A stretch of DNA of 64,000 nucleotides. Origin: Plectonema cf. radiosum LEGE 06105. Its GTDB lineage: Bacteria; Cyanobacteriota; Cyanobacteriia; Cyanobacteriales; Nostocaceae. Below are positions 10,401 through 19,200 of the stretch, piece by piece. A model generated the notes under the pieces. It did no database searches. It saw nothing but the letters and a program-made list of their open reading frames with translations, and was not told the DNA's origin. Where the stretch lies: the NCBI RefSeq assembly GCF_015207665.1, contig NZ_JADEWL010000001.1:94019-158018 (forward strand), read 5' to 3'. Within the stretch, counting starts at the first letter, position 1, and the number at the start of each line of letters is the position of its first letter. The position numbers were made by a program, and so were the translations under genes.

Positions 10401-12204
10401 GAAGTTACCCGACTACATGATACCTAGTCTTTTTGTGACGTTAGATTCATTACCTCTTACCCCCAGTGATAAGGTAGACCGTCGCGCCCTTCCGGTTCCA
10501 TTAGTAAATATTGATTCAGAAAACTTTGTTGCTCCCCGTACTAATACTGAAGAAACATTGGCTGTAATTTGGCAGGATGTCTTAAAGTTAAAACAAGTAA
10601 GTATTTATGACAACTTCTTTGAACTGGGTGGAGACTCTATTATCAGTATTCAAATTATCGCTCGCGCTCATCAAGCTGGTTTAAAACTGACACCAAAACA
10701 ATTATTTCAATATCAAACTATTGCGGAATTAGCAACAGTTGCTGGTACAGCTACTAATAATCTACAAGCACAACAAGGTTTAGTGACTGGAGAAATTCCC
10801 CTAACCCCAATTCAGCATTGGTTTTTCGAGCAAAATTTTGCTCAACCCCACCACTTCAACCAAGCAATGCTACTGGAAGTACCATCTAATATTAAACCAG
10901 AGTTATTGCAGCAGGTACTACAGCAGTTGTTGATTCATCATGATGCTTTGCGTCTGCAATATATCCAGCATAATAATTCTCAATGGCAGCAAATTAACGG
11001 CGATGCTAGCTCTTCTGTACCCTTCGAGGTTGTGGACTTATCAAACCTGACATCAGAAGAACAAAAAATCGCGATCGCGCAAAAAGCAAACGCACTACAA
11101 AGGGTACTAAATCTCTCTACAGGTAACTTAATCCAGGTAATGTTATTCCAGTTGGGTGTCTCTTCACCGGGACGTTTACTGATTATTATCCATCACCTCG
11201 CTGTTGATGGTGTTTCATGGCGAATTTTACTGGAAGACTTGACAACAGCTTATTACCAAATTTTGCAGGGAGAAAATATCCAATTAGTAGCTAAAACTAC
11301 ATCTTTTCAAGATTGGTCATATCGACTCCAAAACTACGCTCAAGAGCAAAAATTAAGATTAGAGTTAAAATACTGGTTGCAAAATTTTGATACTTTTGCT
11401 ACTGTTTTACCTGTAGATTATGCTTATGAAAAATCTGCTAACACTGTCGGCAGCAGCAAAATTGTATCTGTATCCCTGAGTAGGGAACAAACTCGCAATT
11501 TATTGCAAGATGTGCCTTCAATTTATAACACCCAAATTAATGATGTATTGCTTACTGCCTTAGTGCAAACCTTTGCTCAGTGGGGTGGTTGTAATTCTTT
11601 ACTCGTTGACTTAGAAGGTCATGGAAGAGAAGATTTATTTGAGGATGTGGATTTATCCCGCACCCTAGGGTGGTTTACTAGTGTGTTCCCTGTTCGATTA
11701 AAACTAGAAGACTCAATCCATTCTGGAGAAGCTCTCAAATCAATTAAAGAACAACTGCGAGAAATTCCCCAACGAGGTATTGGCTATGGCATTTTGCGCT
11801 ATCTCAGTCACGATCAGACTATCTGCGAACAATTACAAGCACTTCCCCAAGCCGAGATAAGTTTTAATTACTTGGGTCAATTTGACCAAACACAGTTCGG
11901 TGATGGGTGGAAATTTGCTCAAGAGTCGAATGGTGAGATTCATAGTCCTTTAGGACAGCGCTCTCATTTATTAGAAATAGATGGGTTAATTATTAACGGT
12001 AGACTGCAATTGGATTGGAGGTATAGCCAAAATATTCATAGACAGTCTAGCGTAGAAAATTTAGCTAATTATTATCTACAAGCTCTAGAAGCAATTATCG
12101 CTCATTGCCTGTGCAAAGAAGCAGGAGGATATACTCCTTCAGATTTTCCAGAAGCAGGATTAAGTCAAGATGAGCTTGATGCATTGCTGTCAATCCTTGA
12201 TTGA
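7408..12204 (+). CDS. Nonribosomal peptide synthetase, TubC-C-A-PCP-E (module 1)
   Basis: This is a complete single-module synthetase of 1598 residues. Residues 1-55 form a TubC_N docking domain. A condensation domain follows, with HHIITDG at 203-209, then an adenylation domain (about 530-1020) containing YTSGSTGKPKG, NAYGPTE and KIRGFRIELGEIE. A PCP has its attachment Ser near 1076 in ELGGDS, the form usual before epimerases. The epimerisation domain has HHLAVDG at 1262, EGHGRE and NYLGQ. Manual extraction of the binding-pocket code gives D-V-E-D-I-G-A-V-E-K. Its two acidic positions suggest a basic amino acid such as Arg or Lys (inference). The product residue should leave as the D form. 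A 30-bp perfect palindrome is inserted in frame between motifs A2 and A3. The tail LSQDELDALL resembles a donor communication helix for the next protein. Confidence 0.93.
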   Translation: MTIVKFLSNLKGLGINVWVEDQQLRYRSPKGVMTSTLKQELIERKTEILAFLQEAHIAKESSNTAIVAVPRKGDLPLSFSQQRMWFSYQLDSNNPFYNESFQVQITGKLNIPALEKSINEIVLRHEALRTSFPTVEGKPLQQINPSLRVPLPVIDFQGLSEAELQQIISNEARKPFDLSNDSLLRTTLLHLDSESHVLILVMHHIITDGCSMGVFFQELSAFYQDTICRVSTNLPELPIQYADFAVWQRQWLTGEILERQLNYWKQQLASVPPLLELPTDKTRPPVQTYCGKITQFQLDQNLTKQLQTLSQKSGTTLFMTLLAAYSILLYRYSGQEDICVGSPFANRNRREIEALIGFFANTIVLRTQIKDNPSFAEFLQQVRRVVLDAHAHQDVPFEQVVEVLQPERSPSYNPLFQTMFVLENFSIDTFDLPDISLTPQLVERGTSQFDLSLSMWETQEGLRGYWEYNTDLFESTTIARMTGHLQTLLSAIVANPQSIISELPILTEKEQHQLLVEWNSKQSDFPHDKCIHELFELQVEKTPFAIAVEFGSQKLTYAQLNIKANQLAHHLQTLGVKPEVLVGLCVERSLEMVVGLLGILKAGGAYVPLDPNYPPERLAYMLTDSGVSVLLTQQKLINALPESSAKVICLDTDSICRDVICNVSTEVKSNNLAYIIYTSGSTGKPKGVMIEHQSLVNFIEAAKIEYEISSRDRILQFASISFDVAAEEIYTFLTSGATVVLRSDEMIGSIAKFLQNCWELQLTVLDLPTAYWHQLTSELATTNQILPPSVRLVIIGGEAALPETLNLWQNYGSSKLTKPPLLINAYGPTEATVETTICKLSELRSPDIKEHLPIGRPLNNVEVYILDKYLQPVPIGVPGELYIGGAGLARGYFNHPELTVEKFIPKPWEKSQRLYKTGDLVRYLPDGNITFIGRIDNQVKIRGFRIELGEIETAIATHPQIKEAVVIVREDEPGKKRLVAYVVEQSSIQNTLRDFLKQKLPDYMIPSLFVTLDSLPLTPSDKVDRRALPVPLVNIDSENFVAPRTNTEETLAVIWQDVLKLKQVSIYDNFFELGGDSIISIQIIARAHQAGLKLTPKQLFQYQTIAELATVAGTATNNLQAQQGLVTGEIPLTPIQHWFFEQNFAQPHHFNQAMLLEVPSNIKPELLQQVLQQLLIHHDALRLQYIQHNNSQWQQINGDASSSVPFEVVDLSNLTSEEQKIAIAQKANALQRVLNLSTGNLIQVMLFQLGVSSPGRLLIIIHHLAVDGVSWRILLEDLTTAYYQILQGENIQLVAKTTSFQDWSYRLQNYAQEQKLRLELKYWLQNFDTFATVLPVDYAYEKSANTVGSSKIVSVSLSREQTRNLLQDVPSIYNTQINDVLLTALVQTFAQWGGCNSLLVDLEGHGREDLFEDVDLSRTLGWFTSVFPVRLKLEDSIHSGEALKSIKEQLREIPQRGIGYGILRYLSHDQTICEQLQALPQAEISFNYLGQFDQTQFGDGWKFAQESNGEIHSPLGQRSHLLEIDGLIINGRLQLDWRYSQNIHRQSSVENLANYYLQALEAIIAHCLCKEAGGYTPSDFPEAGLSQDELDALLSILD
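9373..9402. repeat. Palindromic repeat (TGTAGAGACG family) in frame inside NRPS module 1
   Basis: Perfect 13-bp arms TGTAGAGACGTTA and TAACGTCTCTACA enclose a 4-base loop. The same outer sequence occurs at 12900-12929 and 59435-59467. Here it is translated, adding a short peptide (about ICRDVICNVST) in the loop before the YTSGSTG motif. Confidence 0.9.
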
Positions 12205-12260
12205 TAAAGTCAGCCTTCTTACTGTAAGCCCCTGTCTAATCGCTGAAGTCCTCAGAGGAC

Positions 12261-12449
12261 TACTAGTACTTGATTGCATTAGTTTTGCTGGGTTAAATAT
12301 TTGTAGTGGGAGCGTCTCGCTCCCTGGTAGTAGCTAGCGAGCTAGATGCCACCAGCGAGCTTTCCGGTATGCCCCTCCGGGGCAGGCTACGCCAACGCAC
12401 TACGAATTTCTTACCCATCATAATTAATGAAAAGGACCACTAGTAGTCC
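12261..12449. repeat. Direct repeat copy 1 (189 bp)
   Basis: This is identical base for base with 12541-12729. It begins TACTAGTACTTGATTGC and ends GGACCACTAGTAGTCC. Inside is a GGGAGCGTCTCGCTCCC hairpin and a CCCCTCCGGGG hairpin. It contains no open reading frame of note. Confidence 0.95.
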
Positions 12450-12540
12450 ATTGCATTAAATTTGATGGGTAACGCGCTCGTTACAATCAGCGAGCGGGAC
12501 GCTCGCACTACTTCTACCCCTCAGAACTAATGAAATGAAC

Positions 12541-12729
12541 TACTAGTACTTGATTGCATTAGTTTTGCTGGGTTAAATATTTGTAGTGGGAGCGTCTCGC
12601 TCCCTGGTAGTAGCTAGCGAGCTAGATGCCACCAGCGAGCTTTCCGGTATGCCCCTCCGGGGCAGGCTACGCCAACGCACTACGAATTTCTTACCCATCA
12701 TAATTAATGAAAAGGACCACTAGTAGTCC
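12541..12729. repeat. Direct repeat copy 2 (189 bp)
   Basis: Second perfect copy of 12261-12449, displaced by 280 bp. The 91 bp between the copies carry a related inverted fragment (GGGACGCTCGCACTAC, the reverse of the GTAGTGGGAGCGTC in each copy). The block therefore looks like nested insertions of one palindromic repeat family. Confidence 0.95.
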
Positions 12730-12899
12730 GCCACATTAATTTTGAGGGGTATTACTTCAGTCCTATTTATAGGACTTTCGCTATTAGACAGGGACTTACA
12801 GTCCCTGGCGAGTTGGATACCCACCCCTCAAAACTTGTGTGGTCAAGTACTAGTGGTTTATGTCATAAATTCTGACGGGTTCGTTTATTGTCGAAACCA

Positions 12900-12929
12900 T
12901 GTAGAGACGCGATATATCGCGTCTCTACA
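12900..12929. repeat. Perfect 30-bp palindrome upstream of NRPS module 2 gene
   Basis: TGTAGAGACGCGATA is followed directly by its reverse complement. It lies about 40 bp before the ATG of the next NRPS gene. It belongs to the same repeat family as 9373-9402 and 59435-59467. A regulatory effect is possible but not shown. Confidence 0.9.
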
Positions 12930-12971
12930 ACCTTCCTCCCTATATTTCTCAAAAAATAACTGGTAACTGAA

Positions 12972-15900
12972 ATGACACTTAACGTTCCAGAAAATAAAAG
13001 TAAAAATATTGAATCCATTTACTCGCTTTCTCCAATGCAGGAAGGTTTGCTCTTCCATACCCTTTACGAAGGAGAATCGGGTGTTTACTTCGAGCAACTG
13101 AGCTTTAATCTGAGTGGAAACTTAAATGTTACTGTCTTTGAACAAGCTTGGCAACGAGTAGTGGAACGACATCCAGTATTACGTACTCTTTTTGTATGGG
13201 AAAATAGTAAAAAACCACTGCAAGTAGTACGCAAAAAGGTAAATCTACCTTGGGCTAATTATGACTGGCGAAATTTATCAGCAGTTGAGCAAGAAGAAAA
13301 ATTTCAAACCTTTCTACAAGTAGATAGAGATAAGGGTTTTGAACTTGACAAAGCACCACTGATGCGGAACACCTTAATTCGATTGAGCGAGCAAACTTAT
13401 AAATTTATCTGGAGTTCTCATCACCTGTTAACGGATGGTTGGTGTCTACCGATTATCCTTAAAGAGGTCTTTACTTTTTACGAAGCATTGAATAAAGGCG
13501 AAGATTTATACTTACCTTCTCTGCGTCCCTACAAAGACTATATTAATTGGCTGCAAAAGCAAGATTTCTCTACAGCAAAAGCATTTTGGCAACAAACACT
13601 CCAAGGTTTTACTGCTTCTACTCCCTTGGTTGTAGACCAAGTGGTACAGCTTTCTTCACAACATAAAAGCACTTACCAAGAACAGCATCTACGATTATCA
13701 GAAAAGACTACCAGCGCTCTCAAATCTTTAGTAAAGCAACATCATCTCACCCTTTCTACCTTATTGCAAGGAATTTGGGCATTGCTACTCAGTCGTTATA
13801 GTGGTGAGTCGGATGTAATATTTGGCGCTACCGTATCCGGTCGCCCTCCCACTTTGTCCGGTGTAGAATCTATGGTTGGGCTATTTATTAATACCTTACC
13901 TGTACGTGTGCAAGTGTCGGGCGATACAGAACTATTTAAATGGTTAGAACAGTTACAGTCACAGCATTTGGAACGAGAACAATATTCATGGTATCCCCTG
14001 GTCGAAATCCAGCGCTTCAGTGAAATACCTGGAGGAAGACCTTTATTTGAAAGTCTTGTAGTGTTTGAAAATTATCCTGTAGGTTCTTCCTTACTAGAAG
14101 ACACAGCAGGTTTAGAAATTGACCAAATAAAATCCTACGAACGCACAAATTATCCTCTGACATTGGTAGTAATACCGGGGGAAGAATTGTTAGTGCGAAT
14201 GCTTTACGATTGTAGTCGTTTCGATGCAGATACTATTACTAGGATGGGGAATCACTTCCTGACTTTGTTAGAGGGAGTGGTTATAAATCCAACAAGTCAA
14301 TTACAAGACTTATCTTTGATCACTGAAGTAGAACGACATCAGTTATTAGTGGAATGGAATGACACCCATACAAAATATCCTGACAAATGTATTCATCAGT
14401 TGTTTTCAGAACAAGTACAACGCACTCCTCAAAACATAGCGCTACAGTTTGATTGCGAAACATTAACTTACGAACAATTGAATAATCGCGCTAATCAGTT
14501 AGCAGATTATTTAATTACTTTAGGTGTCAAACCAGATGTGTTAGTTGGTTTGTGTGTAGAGCGTTCTATAGATATGGTTGTGGGGTTGTTAGCAATTCTG
14601 AAAGCTGGTGGAGCTTATGTACCCCTAGATCCAAGCTATCCTCAAGAACGCTTGGCTTATATGTTGAGTGATTCTCAAGCGTCGGTATTGCTGACTCAAA
14701 ATTCATTTCTCGACTATTTACCCAAACACGAAAAAGTAGTTTGTTTGGATAAAGATATGATTACAGTTCCCTTTCTGGAGGAAATATCTAATATATCTAC
14801 AGATGTAAAACCGGAAAATTTAGCTTACGTAATTTACACTTCTGGTTCCACTGGTAAACCCAAGGGAGTGGCGATGAGTAACCGTTCCCTAGTTAACTTA
14901 TTAATGTGGCAAATTGAAAATGGAATTGCTAATCGGGATGCCAAAACCCTGCAATTTTCACCGATAAGTTTTGATGTCTCCTTCCAAGAAATTTTCTCTA
15001 CCTTGTGCGCTGGTGGGACATTAGTTTTAATTCCCGATGATGTGAGACGAGATGCGATCGCTTTATTAAAGTTACTCACAGAACAAAAGATTGAAAGATT
15101 ATTTCTACCTTTTGTTGCTTTACAGCAGTTAGCTGAGGTTGCTGCTAGTAGCGATTATTTACCTGTGAGTTTACGGGAAATTATTACCGCAGGGGAACAG
15201 TTGCAAATGACAACTGCTCTGACTAACTTTTTGACAAGGCTCCCTAATTGCACACTCCAAAATCAATATGGACCATCAGAAACTCATGTAGTCACAGCTT
15301 TTACCTTAGAACCGAATGCTGATACTCAAAAATTTTCAAGCCTTCCTCCCATTGGTCGTCCTATTGCTAACACACAGATATACATTCTCAACTCTCATCA
15401 CCAACCCGTACCCATTAATGTTCCAGGAGAACTATATATTGGGGGTGTTGGTTTAGCCAGGGAATATCTCAACCGTTCAGATTTAACTACCGAAAAGTTT
15501 GTTCCCAATCCGTTTGTTGAAACAAGTAGGGGACACAGAGAAAGCCCAACGCCTAAATTATACAAAACAGGTGATTTAGCACGTTATTTACCTGATGGTA
15601 ATATTGAATTCCTGGGACGAATTGATAATCAAGTAAAAATACGAGGTTTCCGCATTGAGTTGGGAGAGATAGAAACTGCACTGACAGCACATCCACAAAT
15701 ATCGGAAGCAGTAGTTATGCTTCGAGAAGATGAACCAAACAAAAAACGTCTTGTTGGCTATATCGTAATCCAAAATCCAAAATCTAAAATCCAAAATATA
15801 TTACGGGACTTTCTCAAACAGGAATTACCCGAATACATGGTGCCTAGTGTTTTTGTATTTTTAGATGCTTTACCTTTGACTCCTAGCGGTAAGATAGACC

Positions 15901-16259
15901 GTCGTAGACTACCTGTTCCTTCTGTAAGCCATGACCTAGAAAGTTTTGTCCCACCCCGTACTCCTACTGAGGAAAATTTGGCACAAATTTGGCAGGAAGT
16001 TTTAGGATTAGAGCAAGTAAGCATTCACGATAACTTCTTTGAATGCGGAGGACATTCTTTACTCGCAACTCAAGTAATTTCCCGGTTGCGCCAGAATTGG
16101 AAAATAGAATTACCCCTACGTCGTTTGTTTGAAAAACCGACTGTAGCTCAACTAGCTGCGAGTATTGACCTTCTGCTGTCAACAGCGCAAAAACTCACAG
16201 AAGCATCTCCTAGCCATTTATTAGAAAACCAAGCAGAACGGGAAGAAATTGAACTGTGA
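12972..16259 (+). CDS. Nonribosomal peptide synthetase, C-A-PCP (module 2)
   Basis: This single-module synthetase of 1095 residues has no TubC domain. It opens directly with IYSLSPMQEGLLFHTLY, typical of condensation domains that accept a D-configured donor from an upstream epimerase. The catalytic motif is HHLLTDG at 150-156. The adenylation domain contains YTSGSTGKPKG, NQYGPSE and GKIDRR. The PCP attachment Ser is near 1029 in ECGGHS. The manual pocket code is D-V-Q-F-I-A-Q-V-V-K, two positions from the common proline code (D-V-Q-L-I-A-H-V-V-K), so proline or a substituted proline is predicted (inference). No methylproline pathway genes are nearby. A heptamer repeat is translated at 15767-15797. 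The acidic C-terminus (AEREEIEL) resembles that of the FkbH protein. The stop overlaps the next start (GTGA), which implies translational coupling. Confidence 0.92.
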   Translation: MTLNVPENKSKNIESIYSLSPMQEGLLFHTLYEGESGVYFEQLSFNLSGNLNVTVFEQAWQRVVERHPVLRTLFVWENSKKPLQVVRKKVNLPWANYDWRNLSAVEQEEKFQTFLQVDRDKGFELDKAPLMRNTLIRLSEQTYKFIWSSHHLLTDGWCLPIILKEVFTFYEALNKGEDLYLPSLRPYKDYINWLQKQDFSTAKAFWQQTLQGFTASTPLVVDQVVQLSSQHKSTYQEQHLRLSEKTTSALKSLVKQHHLTLSTLLQGIWALLLSRYSGESDVIFGATVSGRPPTLSGVESMVGLFINTLPVRVQVSGDTELFKWLEQLQSQHLEREQYSWYPLVEIQRFSEIPGGRPLFESLVVFENYPVGSSLLEDTAGLEIDQIKSYERTNYPLTLVVIPGEELLVRMLYDCSRFDADTITRMGNHFLTLLEGVVINPTSQLQDLSLITEVERHQLLVEWNDTHTKYPDKCIHQLFSEQVQRTPQNIALQFDCETLTYEQLNNRANQLADYLITLGVKPDVLVGLCVERSIDMVVGLLAILKAGGAYVPLDPSYPQERLAYMLSDSQASVLLTQNSFLDYLPKHEKVVCLDKDMITVPFLEEISNISTDVKPENLAYVIYTSGSTGKPKGVAMSNRSLVNLLMWQIENGIANRDAKTLQFSPISFDVSFQEIFSTLCAGGTLVLIPDDVRRDAIALLKLLTEQKIERLFLPFVALQQLAEVAASSDYLPVSLREIITAGEQLQMTTALTNFLTRLPNCTLQNQYGPSETHVVTAFTLEPNADTQKFSSLPPIGRPIANTQIYILNSHHQPVPINVPGELYIGGVGLAREYLNRSDLTTEKFVPNPFVETSRGHRESPTPKLYKTGDLARYLPDGNIEFLGRIDNQVKIRGFRIELGEIETALTAHPQISEAVVMLREDEPNKKRLVGYIVIQNPKSKIQNILRDFLKQELPEYMVPSVFVFLDALPLTPSGKIDRRRLPVPSVSHDLESFVPPRTPTEENLAQIWQEVLGLEQVSIHDNFFECGGHSLLATQVISRLRQNWKIELPLRRLFEKPTVAQLAASIDLLLSTAQKLTEASPSHLLENQAEREEIEL

Positions 16260-19200
16260 AAAACATTGAAGAATTTTTGTTAGACCTTTCCTGTTTAGAT
16301 ATTAAGCTATGGGTCGAAGAAGGTCGTTTGCGCTGTAATGCACCGAAAGGAACACTAACACCAGAAATACGTACCCATTTATCTGAGCGTAAAGCAGAAA
16401 TTATTAGTTTCTTGCAACAAATTAATCTCAATTCAAACTCTAGTTTTGAGTCTATTAGTCCGGTTCCCCGCAACCAAGAGCTACCTTTATCCTTTGCACA
16501 ACAGCGATTATGGTTCCTTTATCAATTGGAAGGGGGAAACAGCACCTACAATTTACCCTTAACACTAGAAATTACTGGCAATCTGAATATTGCAGCCCTA
16601 GAACAAGCAATTAGAGAAATCCTGCGTCGTCACGAAATCCTGCGTACCCATATTGTCATAGTTAATGACAACCCCATGCAGGTAATTGACCCAGAAATCG
16701 ATTTCAATCTAGAATTAATTGACTTAGAGGATTTACCATCCGCTTCCAAATTCACTACCGTAAAACAATTAGCCACAAAAGAAGGTGACAAACCCTTTGA
16801 CCTGATCAACTCTCCTTTGGTGCGTTTCCATCTCTGGAGACTGAGCGAACAATCCCACGTATTGGTGATAAATATGCACCACATCGTTTCTGATGGCTGG
16901 TCAATGGGAATTTTTATGCAGGAGTTGTCCGCTTTCTATCAAGCTTTTACTTATGGAAACGCGACAAATATTTCTACAGTTTTACCGGAATTATCTATAC
17001 AGTATGCAGACTTTGCCGTTTGGCAGCAACAGTATTTGCAAGGTGAAATTCTCGAAAAGCAACTGAACTACTGGAAGCAACAGTTAGCTGACGCACCACC
17101 ATTGTTAGAACTACCTACAGACCGTCCCCGTCCCCCAGTTCAGAGTTTTCGCGGTGGTGTTGTAGAATTTCAACTAGATTCAGATTTAAGTGCCAAGTTG
17201 AAAATCCTCAGTCAAAAGTCAGGAGCCACGCTGTTTATGACAATGCTGGCGGCTTTTGTAACTTTACTTGAACGCTATAGCGGTCAGGATGATATCTGTA
17301 TCGGTTCTCCCGTTGCTAACCGCAACCGTAAAGAGATAGAATCATTACTTGGCTTTTTTGTCAATACTTTAGTGTTGCGATTTCAGCTAGGTGAAAATCC
17401 CAGTTTTTCCGATTTACTCAATCAAGTCAAAAAAGTAGCTGCTGATGGTCAAACTCATCAGGATGTACCTTTTGAGCAGGTGGTAGAAGCATTACAGCCA
17501 GAACGAAATCTCAGTTATAGTCCTTTGTTTCAGGTGCTGTTTGACTTGCAGTATGACTCAAGGTCACAACTCGAATTCCCTGGTTTAACTGTAACTCCTT
17601 TACAAACAGAAATTGTTACCTCAAAATTTGATTTAAGTTTAGTAATAGAAGATACAATAAATGGTTTGAGAGGTTGGTGGGAATACAGTAGCGACTTATT
17701 TAATGTAGATACCATTACCAGGATGACTGGTCATTTCCAAACCTTATTAGCAGCTATTGTTGAAAATCCGCAAACACCAATCAGTATATTACCAATACTC
17801 ACACAAAAAGAGCAGCATCAATTATTAGTGGAATGGAATTCTACGAAGAGTGATTTTGCTGAAGACAAATGTATTCATGAGTTGTTTGAGTTACAGGTAA
17901 AACGCAATCCTGAAACTATAGCGCTAGAGTTTGGTTGCGAAACATTAACTTACGCACAACTAAATAACCGTGCAAATCAGCTAGCAGATTATTTAATAAC
18001 TTTGGGAGTTAAACCAGATGTTTTAGTAGGTTTATGTGTAGAGCGTTCTGTGGAAATGATCGTGGGATTATTGGGGATATTAAAAGCTGGGGGTGCTTAT
18101 TTACCCCTTGATCCCAACTATCCCCCAGAACGTTTAGCTCATATGGTGGATGATTCTGGGGTGTTGGTGCTATTAACTCAGCAGAAGTTAATTAATTTAA
18201 TTAATTTATTACCTGAAAGTAAAGCCAAGGTAGTTTGTTTTGATAGTGACCTGATTTTTACAGACGGGATATATCCTGTCTGTACAAAGGTAAAGCCAAA
18301 TAATTTAGCTTACATAATTTATACATCTGGTTCTACGGGGAAACCGAAAGGAGTGATGATTTCCCATTCTTGTGTAGTTAACCACGCAACCAGCGCGATC
18401 GCAGAATATGGTTTGACTAATTGCGATCGAGTATTACAATTTGCTTCGTTCAGTTTTGATGTAGCAGCAGAAGAAATTTTCCCTACCTTATTAAGCGGTG
18501 GAACCTTAGTAATGCGCCCTAGAGAAATGTTCAGTTCTTTTGCTGATTTCTCCAGATTTATTGAGCAGAAAAGCTTAACAGTTGTCAATATACCAACACC
18601 ATACTGGCAAGAGTGGGTTTTGGAAATATCTCAAGGTAAGTCTGTGGTACCAAACAACCTGCGTTTGTTAGTTACAGGTAGCGAACAGGTAATACCCGAA
18701 CGACTAGCTTTATGGCAGCAATTGGTTGGGGATAGGGTAATGTGGGTAAATGCTTATGGTCCCACAGAAGCCACTATTACAGCTACAGTCTATAAACCAC
18801 AATCATCATCAAAGCATAATTATACTAATGGAGTATCTATAGGTCGTCCCATAGCTAATACACAAATTTACATCTTAGATAAAAATCTCCAACCAGTTCC
18901 GATTGGTGTACCAGGAGAACTACATATTGGTGGTGTGGGTTTAGCATCTGGTTATCTCAATCTTCCAGAATTAACAAAACAAAAATTTATTCCTATTCCC
19001 TACTCCCTACTCCCTACTCTTTGCTCCCGACTTTACAAAACAGGTGATAAAGCACGTTATTTACCAGATGGTAATATCGAGTTCTTGGGTAGGATTGATA
19101 ATCAAGTGAAAATTCGTGGTTTTCGGATTGAATTAGGGGAAATTGAAGCTCTGTTAGCTCAACATCCTCTAGTTCGAGCATCTGCGGTAATTGTCCGAGA

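Noticed and set aside
15588..16182. Antisense open frames within the NRPS genes
   Set aside because: They are shadows of the strongly conserved sense proteins and have no start signals or family features.
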